A stretch of DNA of 64,000 nt from positions 4,500,001 to 4,564,000 of the forward strand of contig NZ_CP035088.1 in the NCBI RefSeq assembly GCF_004786035.1, read 5' to 3'. Positions 9,678 through 18,998 of this stretch are shown one piece after another; position 1 is the stretch's first letter; each line of letters opens with the position of its first letter. The translations under genes were made by a program, and so were the position numbers. Origin of the DNA: Pseudomonas viciae. Its GTDB lineage: Bacteria; Pseudomonadota; Gammaproteobacteria; Pseudomonadales; Pseudomonadaceae. Below the pieces are notes generated by a model that was not told the DNA's origin, made no database searches, and saw only the letters and a list, made by a program, of their open reading frames with translations.

Positions 9678-10670
9678 CTAAGGCACGGACTTAGCCGTAC
9701 CAAACAACCTGACCCGCATCAGCTCGCCGGCCTGCTCCTCCAACAAAATCGGCGCAATCCCCCCCGGCATCACCACACTCACCGGCCCCGCCTGCACCCA
9801 ACCCACCCGCCACGCAGCACTGGCCACCGCACTGGCGCTGGTGCCCGAGGACGCGGTGGGACCTTCGCCCCGTTCAAACACCCGGGCAACGATCCGCCCT
9901 TCGGCTTCGCGCCAGGCCCATTGCAGATTCACCCCCGCCGGGCACGGAACCCCTGCGCCAGCGGGCGCCGCATAAGCGATGCGGGTCAGGCTTTGCGACA
10001 ACGGCGAGGCACGCATTTGTGCGTTGCTCGGCAGCGCCTCGGCCCCATCCACCAGAGTCACGCAATGCGGATTGCCAATGTTCACGAATTGACTGTTGCC
10101 CCATGCCGGGTTCAACCCATGGAGCACCGTCACCCGACTGACCTCACGCTGATTGAACACCACGCGCTCCACGCTTTGGGCAGCGACGGTCTGAGGTCCA
10201 AATAGGGGTCTTCCCAAGTCCAGCCAGAAGCCCTGCACACCCTCGAACTCAGCTGACCGCACCGACGTGTGCAGCGGCGACAAGCCCTGGTGTTTGTCGT
10301 GGTGCACCTGCAACAAGCAATCCCCCTCGCTCGACATCAAGCCTTGCTCTTTCAGCGCCTGGGAGAAAATGGTCAGGCCGTTGCCGCTGCGCTCGGCCAG
10401 GGTGCCGTCGGTGTTGACGATCAAAACGTCAAAGGGCGGTTCGTTCTGGAACGGGCCGATCAACAGACCGTCGCTGCGATGGGCCTTGGCATCCGGCGGT
10501 GCTTCGCCCGGCGGCCAACTGCAGAACGCCTGCACCGCAGCCATGGCCCAGGCCTCGCGCCGCCGTGCAGCCAGGGCGGCTGACGACGGCAGGTCAATGC
10601 CCTGGTCACGCACCTGTTGCGGTGAAACGACGCCATAAATATTGCCGCGTGCATCATAAAACTGCGTCAT
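9678..10670 (-). CDS. Diaminopimelate-epimerase-fold protein with both catalytic cysteines replaced
   Basis: This 330-residue protein keeps the pseudo-symmetric DapF plan: YDARGNIYGVV near the start, VNTDGTLAERSGNG (near 95), VNIGNPHCVTLVDG (near 200) and ERGEGPTASSGTSASA (near 265). In DapF the two proton-shuttling cysteines sit in the CGNG and ACGTG motifs; here both are serine (SGNG and SSGTS). A standard cysteine-based racemase mechanism is therefore not possible. PhzF-type isomerases show that this fold can do other chemistry. It is monocistronic, so no pathway is implied. Function unknown. Confidence 0.75.
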   Translation of the reverse strand: MTQFYDARGNIYGVVSPQQVRDQGIDLPSSAALAARRREAWAMAAVQAFCSWPPGEAPPDAKAHRSDGLLIGPFQNEPPFDVLIVNTDGTLAERSGNGLTIFSQALKEQGLMSSEGDCLLQVHHDKHQGLSPLHTSVRSAEFEGVQGFWLDLGRPLFGPQTVAAQSVERVVFNQREVSRVTVLHGLNPAWGNSQFVNIGNPHCVTLVDGAEALPSNAQMRASPLSQSLTRIAYAAPAGAGVPCPAGVNLQWAWREAEGRIVARVFERGEGPTASSGTSASAVASAAWRVGWVQAGPVSVVMPGGIAPILLEEQAGELMRVRLFGTAKSVP

Positions 10671-10840
10671 GGACCAGACTCGGAATCAGCCAGCAAGGGC
10701 CGGTACTTTATGCTGGCACAGGCTGTGGGAGCAAAGCCTGCGCTTTGATCGGCACCTTGGGGTCGCGGCACGGTCAGTGGATATGCAAGCATAGGCCCCC
10801 TGCCCGCACCAACGCACCGCACGCAAGCCAAGGACGTTTC

Positions 10841-11992
10841 ATGACTGCCATTACGCCGCCACCCACCTTCATCCCCGGACGCCTGGAACAGATGTCCACC
10901 CGCATCGCCTACCTCATCGCGGGTATCGGCATCGCCGCCTGGGCGCCGCTGGTGCCTTACGCCAAAGTGCGGGCAAACCTGGATGAGGGCACCCTCGGCT
11001 TGCTGTTGCTGTGCCTGGGGGTGGGGTCGATTCTGGCGATGCCGATTTCCGGTGCGTTGGCGGCACGGTTCGGTTGCCGTCGGGTGCTCAGCGGCGGCAC
11101 CATCCTGATCTGCCTGGCGTTGCCGTTGCTGGCGACGATGACCTCCCTGCCCTGGCTGGTGGCTGCCTTGTTTTTGTTTGGCGCCGGCCTCGGCACCGTG
11201 GACTCGACCGTGAATCTGCAGGCGGTGATTGTCGAGCGCGCCAGTGGCAAGACCATGATGTCGGGTTTCCACGGCATGTTCAGCCTCGGTGGGATCATTG
11301 GCGCGGCGGGCGTGAGCGCCCTGCTCGGCCTCGGGCTTTCGCCGCTGGGGGCAACGCTGGTGGTCAACGCGGTGCTGCTGGTGGCGCTGTTCAAAGCGGC
11401 GCCGCATCTGCTGCCCTACGGCAGTGAAAGCTCGGGACCGGCGTTTGCCATTCCCCACGGCGTGGTGCTGTTCATTGGCATCCTGTGCTTCATCGTATTC
11501 CTCGCCGAAGGGGCGGTGCTGGATTGGAGCGCAGTGTTCCTGACCGCCGAGCGTGGTGTGGAGACCGCCTATGCCGGCCTGGGCTATGCCGCGTTCGCGC
11601 TGACCATGACCGTCGGCCGGCTGACGGGGGATTCGGTGGTGCGTCGCCTGGGCGCCAAACGCGTGATCATTTACGGTGGCGCGATTGCGGCGGCAGGGTT
11701 CCTGCTGGCGACCCTCGCGCCGATGTGGCAAGCGGCACTGTTGGGTTATGCGTTGGTGGGGGCCGGGTGTTCGAACATCGTGCCGGTGCTGTACACCGCC
11801 GTCGGCAAACAGACCCTGATGCCGGAAGCCATCGCCGTACCGGCCATCACCACCATCGGTTATGCCGGCATCCTCGCCGGCCCGGCGCTGATCGGGTTTG
11901 TCGCCCATGGCAGCAGTCTGAGCTTTGCCTTCGGGCTGATTGCGCTGTCGCTGGTGGCAGTGGCATTCAGCGGCAAAGTGTTGAAAGTCTGA
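10841..11992 (+). CDS. Major facilitator superfamily transporter (YbjJ-like)
   Basis: This is a 383-residue inner-membrane MFS protein with 12 predicted helices. The loop 2-3 signature appears as GALAARFGCRRVL and the equivalent in the second half as GDSVVRRLGAKRVI. The short N-terminus and overall pattern resemble the YbjJ / fucose-permease-like group. Substrate unknown. ATG 10841 follows AAGGACGTTTC and fixes the start; the open frame reads further upstream only through the DapF-like gene. It is divergent from that gene. Confidence 0.8.
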   Translation: MTAITPPPTFIPGRLEQMSTRIAYLIAGIGIAAWAPLVPYAKVRANLDEGTLGLLLLCLGVGSILAMPISGALAARFGCRRVLSGGTILICLALPLLATMTSLPWLVAALFLFGAGLGTVDSTVNLQAVIVERASGKTMMSGFHGMFSLGGIIGAAGVSALLGLGLSPLGATLVVNAVLLVALFKAAPHLLPYGSESSGPAFAIPHGVVLFIGILCFIVFLAEGAVLDWSAVFLTAERGVETAYAGLGYAAFALTMTVGRLTGDSVVRRLGAKRVIIYGGAIAAAGFLLATLAPMWQAALLGYALVGAGCSNIVPVLYTAVGKQTLMPEAIAVPAITTIGYAGILAGPALIGFVAHGSSLSFAFGLIALSLVAVAFSGKVLKV

Positions 11993-12010
11993 ATATTCCC
12001 CGACTGGACC

Positions 12011-12106
12011 GTAGGAGCAGTCGAGTGCAACGAGGCTGCGATCTTTCCCCAGACAATTGAATCTCAAGCGAAAGATCAAAAGATCGCAGCCTTCGGCAGC
12101 TCCTAC
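12011..12106. repeat. Long inverted repeat of a second REP class
   Basis: GTAGGAGCAGTCGAGTGCAA / GGCTGCGATCTTT faces AAAGATCGCAGCC...GGCAGCTCCTAC. This core (GGCTGCGATCTTT) differs from the other REPs in the window. It lies between the convergent MFS gene and fecA and could act as a bidirectional terminator. Confidence 0.8.
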
Positions 12107-12118
12107 ACAGGGCGGCTA

Positions 12119-14548
12119 TCAGAACCCCACACTGGCCTGCACGAAGAACGTACGCGGTGCACCCACATACAGGCCCGAATTGTTGTCGCTGGAGCGGGTG
12201 TAGTACTGGTGATCGAACAGGTTCTTCACCCCGGCGCCGAGTTTCAGGTTCGACAGTTGCTCACCGAAGTCATAACCGGCGCGCACGTTCCAGAGCACAT
12301 AGCCCGGCATGTCGCCGTACTGCCCGTCAGCGGTGCCGTCGGTGATGTAGTCACCGCTGAAACTGCCATCGGCGTTCACGCCGGTACCCGGCGAGCGCTG
12401 TTTCGACTGGGCGAAGGCATCGAGGTTGTAGGTCCAGCGGTTGACGTCATAGCGCAAGCCCAGGTTCACCACCTGACGGGAATAGAACGGCAGGTCGCGG
12501 CCCTTGAAGCTCGGGATCTGGCCTTCATAGGTCGCGCGGGTGTAGGTGAAACCGGCATTGGCGGTGAGGCCTTCGAGGCGTGGGTCCAGGGCAGCCATGT
12601 CGTAATGCACCGAAGCTTCCAGGCCCTGGTGCTTGGTCGCACCCAGGTTGGTCCAGCCCACGTCGTTGCTGATGTACTGCAACTCGTCGTCGAAGTCGAT
12701 GTAGAACAGCGTCACTTCCCCGCCCCACACGTCATCGTTGTAGCGCGTACCGATCTCGTAGGTCTTGGCCTTTTCCGGGCTCAGGCCATTGGCGGTGTTG
12801 TTGCCGTCGCCGCCCTGGCCGAGCTGGAAGTATTGCAGGCTGCCAAATGACGTCTCGTAGTTGGCGAACAGCTTCCACGCATCGGACAAGTGATACATCA
12901 CGCTCAGGGCCGGCAGCGGTTCGTTGCTATCGATGCTGCGGCGTTTTTCCTGCACCGGGCGGCCGGCGGTGTCGAGCACGGGGCGGTCATGCCACTGGGT
13001 GCTGATGCTTTCGAAGCGGATCCCCGGGGTGATGGTCCATTTGCCGATATCGATCTTGTCGTCGATGTAAACCGCATGGGCTTCAGTGCCGCCAGTGCGG
13101 TCCTGGTAAACGTGACCGTCGGAGCCCGGACGTACCACCGGCTCGTTGTTACGCAACGCCAAGCGGCTGGCTTCTTCGTGCATGCCTTCCTTGAGGTAGC
13201 GATAACCAACGCTGACCTCCTGGGTGGTTGGTCCCAGGTCGAACACGTGGGACACCCGAGGCTCGATGCCGAAGGTGTAATAAGTGCGCGGGGAGGACGC
13301 CAGGTTGCGCTGGTCCCGGGAGGCGATGGTGCTGCCACGGTAGCTGTCGGAGTAATACGTCAGCACTTCGGCCTGGGTGCGGTCGTCGATCTGGCGCAGC
13401 CACTTGAACGACACATCCTTGCGTCGCCCGCTGAAGTTGTCCCAGTCGCGGTCGGACTGGTACGGGTCGGCGTCGTATTGCTTCTGGGTCAGGCCACCGG
13501 GCATGTCGGCCTTGGCGTCGTAGTAATGGAAGTTCAGCGAGAAATCGTCCACATCGGTGGGCGCCCAGTGGGTCTTGAGGATGACGTCGTCGATGTCGTT
13601 GTCATTGTTGCTTCGGCGATAACCGTTGCCATTGACGCCCGAATACAACAGCGCAACGCCCAGGCCATTGTCCGCCGTACCGCCGAGGAACGCCGTGTCG
13701 ATATGTTTCCAGCCGCCGCGCTGGGAGGTTTCCAGGGTGGTGCCGATTTCGCCGGTGGCTTTTTCCGGAGTCGCCCGGGTCACGAAGTTGATCACCCCGC
13801 CGACGTTCTGCGGCCCGTAGCGCACGGACCCGGCGCCGCGCACCACGTCGATGCTGTCCAGGTTGCCCGAGGAGATCGGCGCCATGGACAGTTGCGGCTG
13901 GCCATAAGGGGCGAACGCGGCCGGTACGCCGTCGATCAACACCGTGGAGCGTGGCGACAAGCGCGAGGTGAGGCCACGCACGCCGACGTTCAGGGAGATG
14001 TCGCTGCCACCGGTGCCATTGGCCTCCTGCACCTGCACACCGGGCACACGCCGTAGCACATCGCCAACGTTCATGGCGCCCTGCTCCACCATCGCTTCGC
14101 GGCGAATCACCGTACGCGCGCCCGGATGGTTCTGCACCACTTCGGCATTGGCATCGCCGAGCCAGTCGCCGACCACCTGAATTTCCGTAGCCCCCAGTTC
14201 CATGGGGCCAGCGCTGGACGCCGCTGGCGCCGGCAGCACGGTTACCGAACCTTCATCGATCTGGTATTGCAGGCCGCTGCCCTGCAGTAGTTGGCGCAAC
14301 GCCGCTTCCGGCGACAAGGTGCCGTCCACCGCCGGGGCTTGTTTGCCAGCGACCAGCTCGGGGCTGAAGAACACCTGTAACGAGGTCTGCTGGCCGAGTT
14401 GGCTCAGGGCCTGGCCCAGCGGCTGCGCCTGGATGTGAATGTTGCTGGGCGCCTGCTCGGCGAACGCCTGGGGCAGCGCGGCGCTGACGGCCAGGGTCAG
14501 GGCCAGTGGCAACCAGCGGGCCGGGGTGTTTTGGGTAGTGGTTTTCAC
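12119..14548 (-). CDS. fecA: TonB-dependent ferric citrate-type receptor with signalling domain
   Basis: This 809-residue outer-membrane receptor starts with a signal peptide (cleavage near AFA-EQAPSN). An STN signalling domain follows (about 35-110), then plug and a 22-strand barrel. Segments VVGDWLGDA, VLIDGVPAAFAPYGQPQLS, SIDVVRGAGSVRYGPQNVGG and EAHAVYIDDKIDIGKWTITP match E. coli FecA closely, so ferric dicitrate is the likely ligand. GTG 14548 is chosen because AAGG lies 6 bases upstream; an upstream in-frame TTG has no site. It is the last gene of fecI-fecR-fecA, so uptake and cell-surface signalling are coupled. Confidence 0.92.
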   Translation of the reverse strand: MKTTTQNTPARWLPLALTLAVSAALPQAFAEQAPSNIHIQAQPLGQALSQLGQQTSLQVFFSPELVAGKQAPAVDGTLSPEAALRQLLQGSGLQYQIDEGSVTVLPAPAASSAGPMELGATEIQVVGDWLGDANAEVVQNHPGARTVIRREAMVEQGAMNVGDVLRRVPGVQVQEANGTGGSDISLNVGVRGLTSRLSPRSTVLIDGVPAAFAPYGQPQLSMAPISSGNLDSIDVVRGAGSVRYGPQNVGGVINFVTRATPEKATGEIGTTLETSQRGGWKHIDTAFLGGTADNGLGVALLYSGVNGNGYRRSNNDNDIDDVILKTHWAPTDVDDFSLNFHYYDAKADMPGGLTQKQYDADPYQSDRDWDNFSGRRKDVSFKWLRQIDDRTQAEVLTYYSDSYRGSTIASRDQRNLASSPRTYYTFGIEPRVSHVFDLGPTTQEVSVGYRYLKEGMHEEASRLALRNNEPVVRPGSDGHVYQDRTGGTEAHAVYIDDKIDIGKWTITPGIRFESISTQWHDRPVLDTAGRPVQEKRRSIDSNEPLPALSVMYHLSDAWKLFANYETSFGSLQYFQLGQGGDGNNTANGLSPEKAKTYEIGTRYNDDVWGGEVTLFYIDFDDELQYISNDVGWTNLGATKHQGLEASVHYDMAALDPRLEGLTANAGFTYTRATYEGQIPSFKGRDLPFYSRQVVNLGLRYDVNRWTYNLDAFAQSKQRSPGTGVNADGSFSGDYITDGTADGQYGDMPGYVLWNVRAGYDFGEQLSNLKLGAGVKNLFDHQYYTRSSDNNSGLYVGAPRTFFVQASVGF

Positions 14549-14646
14549 GTCGAACCTTGTCCTGTTGAATCGCAAGAATACGCGTCTGTTAATGCAAACC
14601 AGTTGCAGTTGGACAAGAAGACGAAGAACTCGAAAAAAACCTGAAT

Positions 14647-15630
14647 CTATCGCGCAATTATTTCCTGGCTGCCGTCCTCCAGGGTGCGCACGGCCACCGG
14701 CAGAATGTTTGGCAAGGCCTTGAGCAGCGCTTCGGGGTTGTCTACGCGGAACACGCTGGTCAGGCGCAGGTTACCCACCGCCGCGCTGCCGACCCGCAGG
14801 GGCTTGGCGCGATAGCGGGAGACTTCTTGCGCCACTTCACTCAAGGGCGCGTTGTTGAACACCAGCTTGCCGTTGCGCCAGGCCGTGAGTGCATCGGCGT
14901 TGATCGCGTAAGGGGCGGCGACTTTGCCCTGGGCATCGATCTGAGTACCGAGGCCCGGCGTAAGGCTGACGAACTGGGCTCGCGGCGCATCGCGGCCCTG
15001 GACCTTGACGCTGCCCTGCTCCACCGCCACGCGGGTGGTGTCGGCATCGCGGCGCACGTCGAAGCGCGTCCCGGTCACCGTCACCTGACCGTTACCCGCA
15101 TCAACGGTGAATGGCCGGCCGACGTCATGCTCGACGCTGAACAACGCCTCGCCTTCGACCAGTTCCACCCGGCGTTGATGATGGGCGAATTGAACATGCA
15201 CCCGGCTGCGGCTGTTGAGGTCGATCACCGAGCCGTCCGGCAATGCGATGTGCCGACGCTCGCCGAGGGCCGTGGCAAATTCGCCGCTGTAATCGGTGGA
15301 AGAACTCAGGCCACTGAACAACCCCAGGCCGACCGCCACCGCCAGCAACCCGGCGGCCACCGTGTAGCGCAACAGTGGCCGACGCCTGGGCCGTTCGGCG
15401 GGGCGCTCGCACAGCGCTTGCAGGCGTTCCCTGGGCAGCAGGTCGGTGGCGCTCCAGATGCCTTGCAGCAGTTGGATCTCGTCGCGGTGGTTGGGATGTT
15501 CATCCAGCCAGGCATCGAAACGCTGGCGCTCATCGACACTCATGGCGGGCGCTTGCAAGCGCACGAACCATTGCGCCGCCTCGTCGCGGACCTTGTCCTG
15601 CCCGCAGGGGCATTCATGGTTATCCATCAT
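14647..15630 (-). CDS. fecR: FecR-family transmembrane sigma-factor regulator
   Basis: This is a 327-residue inner-membrane protein. The cytosolic N-terminus (1-85) has the DUF4880-like AAQWFVRLQAPAMS...RFDAWLDEHPNHR helix set that binds the sigma factor. One transmembrane helix lies at about 88-108, and the periplasmic FecR domain follows (GERRHIALPDGSVIDLNSRS, then VDAGNGQVTVTGTRFDVR). It would pass the signal from the STN domain of the adjacent receptor to the sigma factor. It sits 98 bases ahead of fecA and 37 bases after fecI. Confidence 0.93.
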   Translation of the reverse strand: MMDNHECPCGQDKVRDEAAQWFVRLQAPAMSVDERQRFDAWLDEHPNHRDEIQLLQGIWSATDLLPRERLQALCERPAERPRRRPLLRYTVAAGLLAVAVGLGLFSGLSSSTDYSGEFATALGERRHIALPDGSVIDLNSRSRVHVQFAHHQRRVELVEGEALFSVEHDVGRPFTVDAGNGQVTVTGTRFDVRRDADTTRVAVEQGSVKVQGRDAPRAQFVSLTPGLGTQIDAQGKVAAPYAINADALTAWRNGKLVFNNAPLSEVAQEVSRYRAKPLRVGSAAVGNLRLTSVFRVDNPEALLKALPNILPVAVRTLEDGSQEIIAR

Positions 15631-15667
15631 GGAAGGTCCTGTGGCTCAGGAGGAAGATGACGACCGA

Positions 15668-16168
15668 TCATTGGCCAGGCCCATCCAAACGATCGCGCAG
15701 ATGCCGCAGGGTGCGGATCATATACTTTTCCACCATGTTTTTTGACAGGCCCAGGCGCTCGGCGATTTCCGCCTGGGTCAGGCCTTCGATCTTCTGCCAG
15801 ACAAACACCGTACGGCAGTTGGCCGGCAGCTCGGCAAGCGCCCGCTCGATAGAGTCCGCCAGTTGGATCGCGTGCATGAAATGCTCCGGGTCGCCCGAAA
15901 ACGACTGACCAGGGTCAATGACAGCCTCTTCCATGGCCCCCCGTCGATCTTCGCGCCGATAGCCATCCACTGCAATGTTACGCGCCGTCTGATGCAAATA
16001 GGCCCGTGGCTGCTCGACCCCGCTCGAATCGGACTCAAGCACCCGCACGAAGGTGTCATGGGCCAGGTCCTCGGCCTGCTGGCGATTGCGCAGGCGACGG
16101 GTCCAGGTGCCGATCAACTCTTCGTAATGCTCGAAAAAGCCGGGTCTGCGGGGCAGCTTGGGAATCAT
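15668..16168 (-). CDS. fecI: FecI-type ECF sigma factor
   Basis: This 166-residue group IV sigma factor has sigma region 2 at 15-80 (RQQAEDLAHDTFVRVLE) and region 4 at 110-160 (LPANCRTVFVWQKIEGLTQAEIAERLGLSKNMVEKYMIRTL). The VEKY/VEKH helix-turn-helix is typical of iron-uptake sigma factors. It should direct transcription of fecA once FecR is triggered. A 20-base palindrome and A/T-rich sequence precede it, compatible with Fur control. Confidence 0.93.
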   Translation of the reverse strand: MIPKLPRRPGFFEHYEELIGTWTRRLRNRQQAEDLAHDTFVRVLESDSSGVEQPRAYLHQTARNIAVDGYRREDRRGAMEEAVIDPGQSFSGDPEHFMHAIQLADSIERALAELPANCRTVFVWQKIEGLTQAEIAERLGLSKNMVEKYMIRTLRHLRDRLDGPGQ

Positions 16169-16204
16169 CGCGGCGCGCTGTGGGAACGGGGTACGAATAG
16201 TAAT

Positions 16205-16224
16205 GCTTCCTATTAATAGGAAGC
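16205..16224. promoter_or_regulatory. Perfect 20-bp palindrome upstream of fecI, possible operator
   Basis: GCTTCCTATTAATAGGAAGC is a perfect inverted repeat starting 37 bases upstream of the fecI ATG. Together with the adjoining AATAGTAATG it overlaps a 19-mer that agrees with the Fur consensus at about 10 positions. That agreement is weak, so either a poor Fur box or another dimeric repressor site is possible. Confidence 0.4.
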
Positions 16225-16289
16225 AAACGGATTGCGGCGCTTAAGACCAGAGGTTGCCTGGTGGTGCCAAATCTGGCGCGCTTACATCC

Positions 16290-16379
16290 TGTGGGAGCGG
16301 GCTTGCTCGCGAAGAGGTCGGGACATTCAATACTTCTATCCACTGACACACCGCATTCGCGAGCAAGCCCGCTCCCACA
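16290..16379. repeat. REP pair (inverted repeat)
   Basis: TGTGGGAGCGGGCTTGCTCG faces its complement across about 45 bases. It lies between the fecI promoter region and the MFS gene stop. Confidence 0.85.
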
Positions 16380-16397
16380 GGTTTTGCGTCGAATCAA

Positions 16398-17528
16398 TCA
16401 GACCAGCCGAACCTGCCGCACCGTCAAGCACACCGCCAGCACCCCGCACACAATCAACGTCCAGCCCAGTGCCTGGGACCAGGCCGCGAGCATCAAGGCG
16501 CCACCAATCAGCAGGTAATAGAACAAACCGAACAGCGCACCGGCCGTGCCCAAGCAGTCGGCATAGCGAACCAACGCAGCACCGAGCACGTTGGGGATCG
16601 CCATGCCGAACGCCAGCACGACCAACAGCATCGCCACGACAAAGCCGCGACCGTCGAGCAGACCTTGCACACTCACTCCACCGATCAGCAGCACCATCGC
16701 GGCGACGGCCGACAACTGATTGCCGTTGAAACCCCGTGCAAGCAGGCGCTTGTTCAGCCATGCCCCCAGGCCCGAGCCCAGGGCCAGGATCACCCCGCTG
16801 TAGCCAAACAGCGCCGCGTTCAAGCCGAGCCGTTCGAACTGGAACGGAGCGAGGTTGTAGTAACTGAACAGCGCAACGTTGAAGGTGGCGACCAGAAACG
16901 CAGAACGCCAGATCCACGGGTCCTTCAGCATGCGCCACGACGTCTTCGACAAGGGTTGCGATGGGAGACGGGTCGGCAAGGTTTCCGGCAGGGATCGCGC
17001 ACACCACACGAGTAGCATCAGCGACAGCAGCAACAGGCCACCGAGTACACCTTGATACCCAAGGCATCGCACCAGGGCGGCACCGCTGAACAAACCAATC
17101 GCCGGGCTGGCCGCCAGGGCGATACCGACTACTGAAAAAACTTGGCCCAGCTGTACGCCCTGGTAACGATCCCGCAGGACCGTCTGGGTCACCACCGAAC
17201 CGACCGCCGCACCCAACGCAGCCAGGGCCTGGACAGCCAGGAGCGCTTCGAAGGTGTCGACGCTCAGCCCCAACATCATCGCTGCCGCATACAAGGCCAG
17301 CCCACCCAACATGGCAGGCCGTCGACCGATGCGGTCACAGAGGCGGCCCCATACCACGACACCCAAGGCGAATCCCAGGAAATATACGGACAACATCTGC
17401 GCCGCCATTTCTGGCCTGACGGCAAAACTCAAACTGATGTCTCCCAACGCAGGGCTATAGAGGGTCTGGGCAATCTGGGGAAACATCACCAGGGCAATCG
17501 CCAGGCTCAGGAAAGATCGCGACGTCAT
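16398..17528 (-). CDS. MFS drug-resistance-type transporter (Bcr/CflA-like)
   Basis: This 376-residue, 12-helix MFS protein has SPALGDISLSF near the first helix and the loop motif GRLCDRIGRRPAML near residue 60. The motif LGAAVGSVVTQTVLRDRY near 115 resembles motif C of drug/H+ antiporters. An AraC-type regulator is transcribed divergently 96 bases away, a common efflux pump-regulator pairing. Substrate unknown. Confidence 0.82.
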   Translation of the reverse strand: MTSRSFLSLAIALVMFPQIAQTLYSPALGDISLSFAVRPEMAAQMLSVYFLGFALGVVVWGRLCDRIGRRPAMLGGLALYAAAMMLGLSVDTFEALLAVQALAALGAAVGSVVTQTVLRDRYQGVQLGQVFSVVGIALAASPAIGLFSGAALVRCLGYQGVLGGLLLLSLMLLVWCARSLPETLPTRLPSQPLSKTSWRMLKDPWIWRSAFLVATFNVALFSYYNLAPFQFERLGLNAALFGYSGVILALGSGLGAWLNKRLLARGFNGNQLSAVAAMVLLIGGVSVQGLLDGRGFVVAMLLVVLAFGMAIPNVLGAALVRYADCLGTAGALFGLFYYLLIGGALMLAAWSQALGWTLIVCGVLAVCLTVRQVRLV

Positions 17529-17624
17529 CGGTAAGCTCGCTCGAAAAATGGCGAGCAGTCTACGAATCCACGACCTGTCGTATTATCCGAATTCTGACAA
17601 CTTATCCTTGAAATCTGACAATTC

Positions 17625-18392
17625 ATGGCTTGGCTCGACGCTCACACCCTCTTCGACCCCGACCGCCATCCCGCGCCGGTGATCGGTATCGCGGCCACAT
17701 TGGCTCACCACGACTCTGGGCCGCACCAGCATCAGCGCGGACAACTGCTGTTCACACGCCAGGGCTGCACACGCATCACCCTCGCGCAGCAACTGTGCCT
17801 GCTGCCGCCATCACGCGCTGCGTGGATTCCGCCGTTGACGCCCCATCGGGCGGAGATGCAACAGAGTGTGGATTACCGATCGATCTACCTCGCGGCGTCG
17901 CTGTGCGCCGACCTGCCACCGCAGGTGTGCATCATCGAGGTCTCGCCGCTGCTGCGCGCTGTCCTCGAACCGATCACCGACGCCACATTCGACAGCGACT
18001 GGACGCAAGGTCGCAATATGCACTTGCTGGGGTTGTGCCTGAGTGAAATCCGCGAGGCGGCACAACAACCGATGCTGCTGCCGCTGCCTCAAGACAAGCG
18101 CCTGGCATCGCTGCTCGCAGCACTGGATCGCTTACCTCCCACCCTGGAGGTGCTGGAGCGACAGATCGGTGCCAGTAGCCGGACCATCGGCCGGATCTTT
18201 CAGCGGGAAACCGGCATGGGTTATCAGCAATGGCGGCAGCAATGGCGCCTGATGCGCGCCATTGAACTGCTCGCCACCGGGCGCAGCTTGAGCTACTGCG
18301 CCTTTGACCTGGGCTTTGCCAGTGACAGCGCTTTCATCGCGTTCTTCAAGCACATGACCGGTAGCACACCGAGGGCCTATCTGGGCCGATAA
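17625..18392 (+). CDS. AraC-family transcriptional regulator
   Basis: This is a 255-residue regulator. The N-terminal cupin (about 15-110, HHDSGPHQHQRGQLLFTRQG) would bind a small effector. The C-terminal double helix-turn-helix (about 155-250) carries EVLERQIGASSRTIGRIFQR and YCAFDLGFASDSAFIAFFKH...GSTPRAYL. It is divergent from the MFS transporter at 16398-17528, which is its most likely target. Length and layout match the YdhB/NimR-like group that controls adjacent MFS exporters. Confidence 0.88.
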   Translation: MAWLDAHTLFDPDRHPAPVIGIAATLAHHDSGPHQHQRGQLLFTRQGCTRITLAQQLCLLPPSRAAWIPPLTPHRAEMQQSVDYRSIYLAASLCADLPPQVCIIEVSPLLRAVLEPITDATFDSDWTQGRNMHLLGLCLSEIREAAQQPMLLPLPQDKRLASLLAALDRLPPTLEVLERQIGASSRTIGRIFQRETGMGYQQWRQQWRLMRAIELLATGRSLSYCAFDLGFASDSAFIAFFKHMTGSTPRAYLGR

Positions 18393-18401
18393 CCGCTGGA
18401 T

Positions 18402-18842
18402 TCACGCCTCGGGCATCTTGCGAAAACCCACCGCCAGACGGTTCCAGCCGTTGATGGCATTGATCGCCACCGTCAGGTCGACCATTTCCTTGGGGCTGAA
18501 ATACTCGCTCAACAGGGCATAGTCGGCGTCTGGCGCATGGGTGTCGCTCAGGCGGGTCAGGGCTTCGGTCCAGGCCAGGGCGGCGCGTTCACGGCCAGTG
18601 AAGAACGGTGCTTCGCGCCAGGCGGTCACGGCGTAGAGACGGCGTTCGGTCTCGCCGTCCTTGCGGGCGTCGGCGGTGTGCATGTCGATGCAGAAGGCGC
18701 AGCCGTTGATCTGCGAGGAACGCAGTTTGACCAGTTCCAGCAGGGATTTTTCCAGGCCCAGTTTCGAGACGGCGGTTTCCAGGGCCAGCATGGCTTTGAA
18801 GGCGTCGGGGGAAGCGGTGTAGAAATCGATACGCGGTTGCAT
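18402..18842 (-). CDS. Carboxymuconolactone decarboxylase / AhpD-like protein
   Basis: This 146-residue all-helical protein contains the AhpD redox signature (LRSSQINGCAFCIDMHTADA, CxxC plus downstream His near 50-60). It probably acts as a peroxidase-type or thiol-disulfide enzyme; the exact substrate is unknown. ATG 18842 is used because GGAGCTCACC precedes it. It is convergent with the AraC gene (10-base gap). Confidence 0.87.
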   Translation of the reverse strand: MQPRIDFYTASPDAFKAMLALETAVSKLGLEKSLLELVKLRSSQINGCAFCIDMHTADARKDGETERRLYAVTAWREAPFFTGRERAALAWTEALTRLSDTHAPDADYALLSEYFSPKEMVDLTVAINAINGWNRLAVGFRKMPEA

Positions 18843-18998
18843 GGTGAGCTCCAAACAATGAGGTGTGGGGCTACGTTAGCCTTGCGCTGGCGTGGGACAA
18901 ATAGCCAATTGTTGGGAAGTTCGGGTGGCCAATGGGGGCCGATGCCTACCTCCTGGGAATGAACACCTCGCCACAGGGTGGACACTTCAAGAGGTACG

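Noticed and set aside
12011..12106. Small non-coding RNA gene between the MFS gene and fecA
   Set aside because: The long inverted repeat matches a known REP class core (GGCTGCGATCTTT) and needs no RNA gene to explain it.
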